Positions 1 through 9,854 of a stretch of DNA of 64,000 nt are shown here, in pieces. This DNA comes from Glandiceps talaboti. Its lineage: Eukaryota; Hemichordata; Enteropneusta; Spengelidae. The translations under genes and the position numbers were made by a program. The notes under the pieces were generated by a model. It ran no database searches. It saw only the letters and a list, made by a program, of their open reading frames with translations, and was not told the origin of the DNA. Numbering within the stretch: position 1 is the stretch's first letter; each line of letters begins with the position of its first letter. Where the stretch lies: NCBI RefSeq assembly GCF_964340395.1, contig NC_135569.1, forward strand, positions 12,575,019-12,639,018. The letters are read 5' to 3'.

Positions 1-243
1 AATATAGCCAAGTGGGTTGACAGCATTTGAGTACTTTTGTGTAAACAAGTGTATCGCAGTAGATTAATTAATTAATTATTCACAATAGTGAATGGCCTTT
101 AAATACAGGACAAGATAAAAAATAACAAGTTTTTAAAAATTAAATGTGCTGAAAGTTACAGCTATAAATGAAACATCATGTTTGTATTATAATTTATATC
201 TACCCTGTCTCACTTTTAATTATGATTTGTTTTAACAACTCTG

Positions 244-2466
244 TTGACAGTGACATGGATGGTGTTTAAGTTTATTAGAAACTTGAAACTTGATGACCCT
301 GACACTACGTTGGAGATGAAGATGAAACCAATGGATTACCGTGGTTACCACAATAATGATGATGATGAAGACATTCCTGAGGATGTGAGAAGAAAGTATG
401 AGCGTGATATTGCTAACTTTATGAGTTATGATCCAATGTGTACCAAGGCCATCGTTAATTTTCAAACTATAAAGATGAACACAGAGTGCATTTTTGCCAA
501 AAATTCCAAACTTTGGGGATCATGTGATTACAATGAGCAACTATCTTTAGGTAAGAACCTGTACCATTGGTATTGAGCTAGGAAATGTATTAGTGTTAGC
601 ATAGAATATGCCTCAGAAATAAAGACTTAGTTAGACTTATACCATTATCAGTGTTAGCGTAGAATATGCCTCAGAAATAAAGACTTAAGTTAAACTTGTG
701 CCATAAATAATGCTGACAACGTTGACGACAACAATGCTGACAATGACAACGGTGACAACACAATGACGATGATGGTTACAATGACTATGACAATGCAACA
801 GCGATGACAACACGACACCGATGATGACACCAACGATGATGGTGTCGACATTATTTTGACTCCCACACGGGAGGTCTTCTTTGGTGTTTTAAAATCAATA
901 ACATGAACAAAACTAAAGTGAGTAGATGATGACGTCGATGTTATTTTGACCACACATGGGAGGTCTTCTTTGGTGTTTTAAAAAAAACAATAACATGTGG
1001 AAAACTAAAGTGAGTAGAATAAACCAAGTGAGGTCTACTACAATAACAGTGATGAAAAATAATGTCAGTAAGTAAAATGAACAAGATAAATTTGGTGAAA
1101 TTTGTTACATGTATTATAAAGGTTATTATGCAGATTCAAACTATGGCTTGAGATTATGACAAGTACTGTTTTTATATAACTTGAAATCAAAAACTTTACT
1201 TCTTTAATTTGCATATTATGTATCATGTACTGATAGTAGCACCTCTATCTTTCTCTTTTATTTTCCATGTATTCACAGAAGAAAATGTAAAACGGTAAGT
1301 GTCTGCATATTTCATAAAAAATTTTGTTTTTTGTGTTTTTAGAAACATGTAAATCTTTTATTTTTACTCGTCTTCAACACCACACTATATGACCTGTAGA
1401 GGGCATACTTCCATTTGATCAAAGCTAATTATGTACGGATGTTTAGAATAGCACGGTCTGTAACAAGGTGAGGCACTATTTTCAGCTAAGTCAAGGTACT
1501 ATAAAAAGTTTGTACATATACATAGTACGCATTTTCACAGTCAGTATATATATTGATAGAGGTGTTTGCGTATTTATGCCCAATATGTCAAAATTAGCCC
1601 ACACTCACTGGAGTGCTAATACCGTGGACACTAGGGCCTATCCAAGTCACATAGTTGGAAGCATCATGTAGATGATGTGTAGATAGCAAAACTGGTCGAC
1701 ATGCTGACTGTGGGTAGTGGTTGGTGTGAAAGAGGATTTATAATCGAGATTTGTGTTTGAGCTACCCATGTCATAACTATCCTTTATTATTTTCTGCAGC
1801 TCCATTCCAATGTTCATGAAGTTTTCAGCTATTTGTGCTATGAAAGGACTTGATGGGTTTGTATTTGAACTACCTGGTGGAAAGTTCCGTTGCAGTACAG
1901 ATGATTTTGATGAGGGTGAACATCCTGAATTTGAAGTACCGATACAAACTGAGCAATTCAACTCTACCCTGGAACAATTCGGTGAAAGTGTGCGTCGGGT
2001 ACTGACGGTATTATCAGACCATGACCCAGTTGGATATCACTGTATGAACAAATCTTTTATTGGAAAGAGAGGATGGTGTTTTGAATTCAATCGACAGACT
2101 TTCTTTATTACGACGTTTTCTTCATTGTATCCAGATTCGCATGCTAGGTATGCATTTGGGGCTACAGGCAACTTTATTCTGTTCCAACCTGAGATTTCAT
2201 TTGCTCTACATAACATTCCCAAAGACACGCCGGATACGAACTGGGATAATCCTAAGAGTGTGAGGGATCGGATCCGTGTGGCTTACAAGGAGAATGGAAG
2301 GGAGTACTTGATAAGGGATACTGTAGTTTACCCTGTCGCTTATGACATTGTGAAGCCATTAAAAATAAAAGATCCGGTTATTGAATGGTGGAACACACGG
2401 ACAGACGTTTTGAAGAAATCAGACTCTGTTACTGAAAATAATTCAAAATGTCCTTTTATGCACTAA
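244..2466 (+). CDS. YqcI/YcgG (GntA-type) family protein, 3' part of gene
   Basis: Three exons join in frame: 251-550 (open from an ATG at 244), a 16-nt microexon 1279-1294, and 1800-2466 ending in TAA. From the ATG at 244 the product is 329 aa. A good CAG acceptor at 249-250 suggests an upstream exon, so the true start may lie outside the window. Visible motifs are CIFAKNSKLWGS, LEENVKRSIP (built across the microexon), DGFVFELPGG, RRVLTVLSDHDP, TTFSSLYPDSHARYAFGA, LFQPEISF, VRDRIRVAY, DPVIEWW and a terminal CPFMH. This order fits the YqcI/YcgG family, whose characterised member GntA is a heme-dependent N-hydroxylase in bacteria. The N-terminal part is acidic (YHNNDDDEDIPED) and not conserved. 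No signal peptide or membrane segment is visible. The substrate in an animal is unknown. Family assignment is by recall of motifs, not by search. Confidence 0.72.
592..707. repeat. 58-bp direct duplication in intron
   Basis: Two adjacent copies (about 592-649 and 650-707) begin AGTGTTAGC and share GAATATGCCTCAGAAATAAA. They lie in the first intron seen of the YqcI/YcgG gene. They look like a recent local duplication with a few substitutions. Confidence 0.8.
700..845. repeat. GAC/GAT-rich imperfect trinucleotide tract
   Basis: An imperfect run of GAC, GAT and AAC triplets in the intron of the YqcI/YcgG gene. It has no coding support on either strand. Confidence 0.7.
843..1017. repeat. Roughly 85-bp direct repeat, two copies
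   Basis: Copies at about 843-925 and 931-1017 share GGGAGGTCTTCTTTGGTGTT and the ending AACTAAAGTGAGTAG. The trinucleotide tract runs into the first copy, so repeat and tract may have spread together. Confidence 0.75.
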
Positions 2467-2577
2467 AATATGTGTAATTTTAGATAACGTAACCTTGAAC
2501 ATGGTTTCTGCCTATGTCTTTAGTGTTTTTGTCCTTTTCAGCAATTTAACTTCCCAAACTGTATGAATTTGTTTGGA

Positions 2578-2583
2578 AATAAA
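2578..2583 (+). promoter_or_regulatory. Likely polyadenylation signal of the YqcI/YcgG gene
   Basis: AATAAA lies 112 bases after the stop codon at 2466, in an AT-rich 3' flank followed by a T-rich stretch. It is the first canonical signal after the stop. Position and motif only. Confidence 0.5.
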
Positions 2584-2589
2584 ATTGTT

Positions 2590-3330
2590 TCTTTTTTGTT
2601 GTTTGATAAATTATTTTATCCTGTCACTTAAAAAAAAAAAGTTTTGCCATAAAATATTAACAATTCTAACTATTTTCAGCCATGGGCCACCATACAACTG
2701 CTTTATTTCATTACATCATCAGCTAATGTGTTTGGTTTTTTTTGCCAGATTTTAACCATTTTTTAACTCTATATCTCTGGAAAGTTTTGATTTCTAAAAG
2801 TTCAAGTTCTGTTAAGTGCCTATGAACAGTGACTGGGTATATGATTTTATTTTAAGTATTTATTAATCACATGAAATACAGTGATTGACAATGCTTCTGA
2901 ATAGCGCCCCTTGTGGCCAACATAGAAAATCTTATGTTTTTTTCATACAACCAGATATACACCACATCAACACACAAACAGCTGTAGCAATTACAAGAAT
3001 AACACACATGTGGTTTTATTATGTTATCGCAAATAAAATTACAACCATTTTTTGTGTAATTATATACAGTACAAGATGAAGATTCTTTGGAAAGCTCTTA
3101 CAAATAGATTCCTTGGTAGGTAAACTGTTCAGTAAACGTAGTCCTGCTTGCAGAAGCAGAGTTAATTGGGACTCAAATATGCGATTGTCGCTTCCGAAAG
3201 GTCCTTAGAAACAAATGGACATATTACATTTTTAGATTGTTGTTTTCCTTGTCTGCAGGCTCAAAATATAATAATATTGTGACTTTAATATGAATTTCCC
3301 TTAACCGTACTTAAGGTATATAAGAAAGTA
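2590..3330. other. Convergent intergenic DNA, nothing recognised
   Basis: This lies between the 3' ends of the YqcI/YcgG gene and EEF1AKMT4. Only AT-rich unique sequence and homopolymer runs are seen. Short open frames here are not supported. Confidence 0.5.
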
Positions 3331-3331
3331 T

Positions 3332-3489
3332 AGAATGTATGTTACATTTGTAGTACCAGGATTCGTGTGGTATTTTCTTTTGCAAAATAACTATCTAAGA
3401 ATGAGTATGTGTACAGTAGTATAATGTGTATGATACATTCGTAGTACCAGGATTCGTGTAAAATAACTATCTAAGAATGAGTATGTGTC
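3332..3489. repeat. Two-copy direct repeat of about 70-80 bp
   Basis: Both copies carry GTAGTACCAGGATTCGTGT and CTATCTAAGAATGAGTATGT. The second lacks about 17 bases present in the first. Confidence 0.75.
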
Positions 3490-3590
3490 CCTGTACTCAA
3501 AAAGACAACACATCAGTATCACGTCCCCACTGCGACGTTCTCTGTCTGCAAGTAAGACTACAGTGAATGTACATGTATAATACAATTGGT

Positions 3591-3872
3591 GAGGCCTAAA
3601 AAAACTTGTTTGATTCCGTATACCCGACCCGCACCTAGTTTTCCACTGCCAACCTTAAACTTTTTTATGTACTCGAGAAAAAAAAAATAAAATCGTGAAA
3701 ATTGTGAAGTTTCACGAGAAATAATGGTAAACAATGGAAACATAACTACCTGAACTATACATTCACACATGGAAAAAAAGATAAATATAATAAAATCAAA
3801 TAAGTAAATCTACCCACCCCCACCTATTCTGAAATTGAGCGTAATCGGAACCACACATTTTTTTTAGTCCTG
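3591..3872. mobile_element. MITE with GGCCTAA-type terminal inverted repeats
   Basis: The left end reads GAGGCCTAAAAAAACTTG and the right end, reversed, reads CAGGACTAAAAAAAATGTG; both then reach TTCCG. The interior shares long inverted matches with the element at 20,988-21,655 (AATTGAGCGTAATCGGAAC, the CACTGCCAACCTTAAAC region and the AACTACCTGAA region). With no coding capacity it is a short non-autonomous DNA transposon. It lies just downstream of EEF1AKMT4. Superfamily not determined. Confidence 0.65.
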
Positions 3873-3919
3873 ATTGAAAAAAATGAGGTGAAAAAAAGGA
3901 GTGAAATACGGAATGTGAG

Positions 3920-6541
3920 TCACATGTCCATACTCAACAGAAAATCTTCATTATCAGAGTCTATCAAGTTCACTACCTCTTCCGTGTCTTTTGTATTACC
4001 CCTCATATTCAATTCCAAGTCATTCTGGGAGAGTTGTTGACCTTTAGTCATAAGGTAAAAATAATAGTGAAAAAATGAGCCAAACGTTTTAGTTTCTAAT
4101 GACCAATCATATTTGACGTAAGCGTACAAAGGCTTCCTGAAATGTGGTTGTCCAAATGCTATTGATATGAATTTTCCATTTTGCTTCAAGACACGGCTAG
4201 TCTGAAAGAGAAAATAAAGCCGTCTTCAATTCACAGGACAGTAATCATTGGAGATATAGAGACCTAGTCTGTATAGTCCATCTGCTAAACCTTTGGCTTC
4301 AAGTTCTTCTGAAAGGTGCAATCGAGCTCGGCAGTGAATGCCATCCACGTTACCTCAGTCACTAGCGACCTTCGGTTACCTTCACCATGAGCAGAATAAC
4401 GCGAGGGGTCTAGCAAAAAGAGTACAGTCTGTATGACTCAAAGTCTGAATGTCCCCATATGCCATGTCAGGGCGCCCTCTTCGGCCTTACTACTCTCACA
4501 ATAGAGAAGGTTCGTAGGGGCTGAATGACACTACGTATTGTACGTAACATCTGTAGAAGCAACAGAACTCTTCATATATTTTCATATAATTCACTTTTGT
4601 ATTGTGAGGTTTGTACATGTATCATAAATCTGACAAAAATGAAATGTTCAAGATTATCAAATTGTACATATGCATCGTATATTATTTACTTCATGATGTT
4701 TTTGTCATCTATCTATCTATCTATCTATCTGTCTATCTATGTATATCTATATTTATCTGTCTCTACATCAATCTATCTATATTTATCTGTCTGTGTCTAT
4801 ATCAATCTATCTATATCTATCTATATATCTACTTATCTATATTTATATATCTATCTATCTATCTATCTATCTGCTATCTATCTACAGTTCTCTATCCAGT
4901 TAGTTATTTTCATGCATGTTTTGTTCCATTTATTATTTCACACACACATTTAGTGTTTATCTGTTTCAGTACTTACATGGTCTTAGATTATGTAATTTCA
5001 GTCAAAAACAATCAACAGTATAATACTATATACATATTATTTTCAGAAAGAAAAATCTCACCTCTATCAATGCTTGATCTACCAAATCCTTAGTCTCCTG
5101 TGATATATTCCATGGATCCTTTTCGTCCACTAATAGCGCATCAATAGTTCCCTTTTCCAGCACAACATCAAAGCTATCCTGGGGATATTTCAGTTCTCTA
5201 ATATCCATCACTTCCCAAGTCATTCCAGGACAGTTGGAATATTTGTCCATCATCTTCTGTATACAGACAGGGGAATAGTCTGTGTTAACTATGTTGTGGT
5301 AGCCATCGTCATACATTTCTTTGCTTAAGTTGCTGTTACCGCACCCTAAGACCAAACAGAGAGAAAGAATTGTTTCTGGTCAGCACGCATCACTTAAATA
5401 CCCTCATATCAGTCTTTTTTCTGTGTTTATCCAGCCCATGCGATCTGCAGATGAGGGGGGAAACACAAAAATAACCCTTCCTACTTCAGTGAAGACAACT
5501 GCAGAGCCAATCATGAACAAGCACACACACTTGCTCTAAGTACTAAATAAAAAGAACAGTAACTGCCACAAATACATGAAGTAGATTGAGTGACAGGTAT
5601 GTTGAGAATGAAAAAAAAAACATTTAAAAAAGAATTCGCGTCATCGCACCATTTTACACAAAATGTCCCCTGACCAGAAACAATTCTTTTTTTTGGGCCT
5701 AATAGGGATAACAATAAAATAGTGCAAATGGTACAATTTGGATGTTACACCTATATATCTTTCGATCAAGTATCTTGCAATCGACCTGGGCCAAGCAGTT
5801 TTCGGTCTTTCTACGAGAAATAACTTCTACCTAATGTTCAAACGTCACCAATATAAATTTGAGAATTCAGCCCAGTAGACGACACCAAAGGAGAAGATTC
5901 CTACTCATACTAACGTTAGATGCGGGTTAAACACAAAAACTTAAAAAGTCACCAAAACAGACGAAAAAACCCACAAAACCGCAACAAGACGCTACAATTA
6001 TTGCAGCTAAGGGCTGCCACTCTTATCAACCATTTGTTGACGTGTCAAGACACTGTAGCCATGGATGTATTATTAGTGAGACTCACTAATACATCCATAC
6101 CCATGCTGTAGCAAACATGTCATATATTAATATGGTGTTGCCTGTTAATTATAAAATATCCTATATTATACTGTATTATACAACCCATAACACCAAAGTA
6201 AAACATTTTCTGTATGTACCACAATCTGAAAATAACCACAACATTGGAGTAATTATACTGACAGTATATTCCTCCCAAGACACAACCCACTTAAAAGTCG
6301 CAAACTTTCAAATATACCATTTTACGTTTGTCAACTTACCCAACATTAAGATACGATCTGTTTTTGAAATATTGCCAATGATAAGATCTCTAAACCGTTC
6401 ATACCCTGCAAACCATTCATAGCTATCTTCATGTTCGTATCTGCTGTCCCAGTATTCCTTGCGTTTATACTGACTGTTGTCCTCATATCTTGCAGACAAT
6501 CCGAAATTGTTATCATCCGCAGCCATAATGAAACGACCCAA
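3920..6541 (-). CDS. EEF1AKMT4: eEF1A lysine methyltransferase 4 homologue
   Basis: Three exons on the minus strand, 6541-6340, 5345-5062 and 4201-3920 (TGA), join in phase to give 255 aa, the same length as the human protein. It is a seven-beta-strand, SAM-dependent methyltransferase; the human enzyme methylates a lysine of elongation factor 1A in the cytosol. Visible features are the family start KEYWDSRYE (29-37), YEWFAGYERFRDL (41-53), motif I LMLGCGNSNLS (65-75) spanning the first junction, acidic post-motif VNTDYS (87-92), WEVMDIREL (111-119), DVVLEKGTIDALL (127-139) with the KGT(I/L)DAL signature, SRVLKQNGKFISI, PHFRKP and the tail DSDNEDFL, all close to the human protein. The ATG at 6526 (MAADD) is an alternative start. 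No breaks are seen. Confidence 0.93.
4708..4880. repeat. (TATC)n microsatellite
   Basis: Imperfect TATC/TGTC/TATA tetranucleotides in intron 2 of EEF1AKMT4. The open frames through it are low-complexity artefacts. Confidence 0.95.
5347..5703. mobile_element. MITE abutting the EEF1AKMT4 exon 2 acceptor
   Basis: Inverted ends match over about 30 bases: AGAATTGTTTCTGGTCAG near the left end and its reverse complement near the right end, each followed outward by an A- or T-rich spacer and a TAAG-ACC or TTAGGCC terminus. Copies of the interior recur in both amidase genes (8,425-8,665 and 19,955-20,205) and one end recurs at 23,592-23,650. The left terminus coincides with the polypyrimidine tract and AG of the minus-strand acceptor at 5347-5346. 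Confidence 0.65.
6180..6262. mobile_element. Fragment of the 37.3-kb foldback family
   Basis: The segment starting ACAACCCATAACACCAAAG and continuing through CATTTTCTGTATGTACCACA matches, inverted, the right arm of the foldback element at 37,347-37,747. It sits in intron 1 of EEF1AKMT4. It is a partial copy without its own second arm. Confidence 0.55.
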
Positions 6542-7374
6542 AAGTCTTATAATTCTATCTAAAACTAGCCAAACGACCCATACACGAGCCGGGAATTAAC
6601 TACGTGTTTTCGACCGGTACATGCAAACTGCTTCAGTACAGACACACAATCTCGAGACACTGTATTCAGCCATATTTGATATCATTCATTCATTGGCCGA
6701 CTGAGGGCGCACTGTATAGACATACTGCACTTGACACAAATGTTTTTTTTTTCTCATGTAATGTGTGTATACGTAATTTTCTCAGTGGTGAATTAGAAAC
6801 TTAATTTACTTAAGTTTTGAATAGATAAAGATGAGTAGTGAGCCATGTTCAATAATGATAATAGTGTTCTACAAATATCAACCGAACATGTTTGAGTCTG
6901 CAAACATTTGACTTCCGTTTGGTAAAAATAAGAATAAAATATTTGTTTCCGATAAAAAGACTTCAGAAAATAGGGTGGGTAGATCAGGATTTTATTATAT
7001 TTTACATTTTATTTATTTTTAATTACTCCAACCTAAAGACAAGATACTCATTGGACACAATACTTATGTACCAGTTGATGAGGTGTAAAAAATAATAATT
7101 TAGAAATAGACAAATACAATATGTAGACTGTACAAACATAGGGTTTAATAACAACATTGCAACAAAGTTACATTAATCTTATAAGTTTTCCAAAACTTTC
7201 CAAGACATCACCATGATGTTTGCCTTTCAGTTTCTTTGCAATATGGAACTTAAATTTAATTTCAATTTACACTAATATAAGGAATACTACTTCCTGATAT
7301 ACAGTGAGTTGTGGATATTCCACTTACCCACAGAATTAACAGGTGGATGGGTTTTTCTGTGTAAAACACAATAT

Positions 7375-7750
7375 TCTTAGCAAGCAAAAGACACCCTAGT
7401 CCAAGGACCAAGAGCTAGCAAAAGACTACCTAGTCTAAGGACCAAGAGCTAGCAAAAGACTCCCTAGTCTAATGACCAAGAGCTAGCACAAGGCTCCCTA
7501 GTCTAAGGACCAAGAGCTAGCAAAAGACTCCCTAGTCCAAGGACCAAGAACTAGCACAAGACTCCCTAGTCCAAGAGCTAGCAAAGACTCCCTAATCCAA
7601 TGACCAAGAGCTAGCAAAAGACTCCCTAGTCCAAGGACTAAGAGCTAGCACAAGACTCCCTAGTCCAAGGACCAAGAGCTAGCAAAAGACTCCCTAGTCT
7701 AAGGACCAAGAGCTAGCAAAAGACTCCCTAGTCTAAGGACCAAGAGCTTG
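7375..7750. repeat. 34-bp minisatellite downstream of amidase A
   Basis: About 11 units of the pattern AGCTAGCAAAAGACTCCCTA plus GTCCAAGGACCAAG, with scattered substitutions and one shortened unit. The same satellite lies at the equivalent place behind amidase B, so it predates the gene duplication. Confidence 0.92.
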
Positions 7751-8004
7751 CACATTAATATTCTTTAAAGACAAATGTATACATCTCTGAACTCAGGGTG
7801 CTGAATGTAGAATGCAGCCATTTGACCCTTATTTTTTGACTGAAATATAGACTTTTGACCCCAAGATTTTGAATTTTTGTAGCATTTGTGGTTGTAATTT
7901 TAATCTGCCAGGGTACAACTGTACCCATTACTTGCAAGTGATACACATTGGTTTATATGAAAATCCTTCAAGATAAAAAGAAATTTAAAATTACAATTGT
8001 CCTT

Positions 8005-9816
8005 TTACTGCTTGGACTCCCTAAGTTGTTCGTAACCATAGGCAACTTTCAACACTGTACTTTCATCAAAGTGTTTTCCAATGATCATCATGCCAACAGG
8101 AAGAGGTTTGTATTGAGAGTATCCCACGTTGATTGTGAGAGCCGGATGACCTGTAACATTAGTTGCCCAGGTATTGGATCCCATACTATGACATGAAAAG
8201 AGCAGTTCTATAAAATATAAGAGATTTGTACAGTTAACTTATGTACAAGAAAATCATAATTGATGACTCTGTGTCTCGCAGTGTCATGGAAGAAATATCA
8301 GCTCTGGTTTGCGAGAATAAATCTAGATCTTGATATGCAGAATTGAAAACGTGATAAATCTCATGCAAGACTTTACTCCAGTTACTATTAAATCTTGGAG
8401 TAATTTTTGAAAAATGTCTGCAGATTCAGGGGAAGCACAAAAATAATCCTCTCTATTTTACTGAAGACAACTGTAGAGTTAATCATGAACAAGGAAATGA
8501 CATCTAAATAAAAAGAAAATACTAAATAAAAAGAACAGTAACTGCCATAAATAGTAGACTGAGTGACAGGTTTGTTGACAATTAAAAAAAAATAATTTGC
8601 ATTATCACACCACTTTAGACAAACTGTACTGACCAGAAAAATTTTTTTTTTCCTAACCAGAGAAGAATAGAAGTTATTCTGGATACACTGGTAAAGAAAC
8701 TAAACAACCAAAACAAATGTTTTATCTATCACAAATTTTTTGATTTACTACATGCTCACTGCTCCCTGTGTTTAAACACTCATCATACCACATGCTCACT
8801 GCTCCCTGTGTTTAAACTCTCATAATACCTTTCAATGACGAGTCCTTAGATGGAAAATTGGCAGGTGGATGTGGAATGGTAGGCATCACAAGAACATCAA
8901 ATCTCTCAAGTGCTTGGTTGTATTCTTTTGTTAGCACACTGGCCAAGTTTCGACATTTTGCATAAATTCCAAAGCCACATTCACGTTCCAGATATTCAGC
9001 ATGAAGTAATTGAGACTGAAAAGTTGAAATGAAATCAACAAAGAAGTGATAGTAAGATTGGCTAGATAAAAAGAATCTGGATCATTGGCGTAAACCACAG
9101 CCTCTTTTACGACACTGTTGAAGACGCACTGACAAGATTCGCAGTGTCGTGGAAGAAATATCAGCTCTGGTTTGCGAGAATAAATCTAGATCTTGATATG
9201 CAGAATTGAAAACGTGATAAAACTCTTATTTTTTCTTACATATTTCATATTCCACTGATGGTAATAAACATTCAGAGATGTAATACTGATATTCTGCAAT
9301 GAGATGAAATGTGTCTATGGCAAGGATATTCCCTGAACAATGAATGACGGACAAGTTTCAATCTGGTGTTTCTAAGCAGTTATATTTAATATATGTGATG
9401 TAAAATCATGAAGTGACTCGCCAGAACCCAAGGGGATAAAAATGTCTTTATTTCCTGGAGTGGTGTTCTACTTTAATCATTATTACACAATAGTTTTAAG
9501 TATAAAGTATTCGCCAGTCTGATTATTGTCCAATTATTAGGAAACCCACCTTGACAGTAAACGGTAAAGTACTGCCTCGTTTCTCAAAAGTTTTAAACAT
9601 TGCTTCTACCAAACTAGTTGGTTGATATCCTTTGTTGCCAACGGAAACACCTGATATACAACCAAATTTAAATTAGTGTTGTGATTGACTGATCAAGGGA
9701 AACATCTAAAACAGTCAATTTTAAAGCAGTGTTGGAGTGAAGTTTTCAAATGATTGTTTGTTCTGCAGCAGTTCATAACTTGAACATGTCTTGCTATGAA
9801 AACCAAACTCGTAATG

Positions 9817-9854
<38 letters not shown>

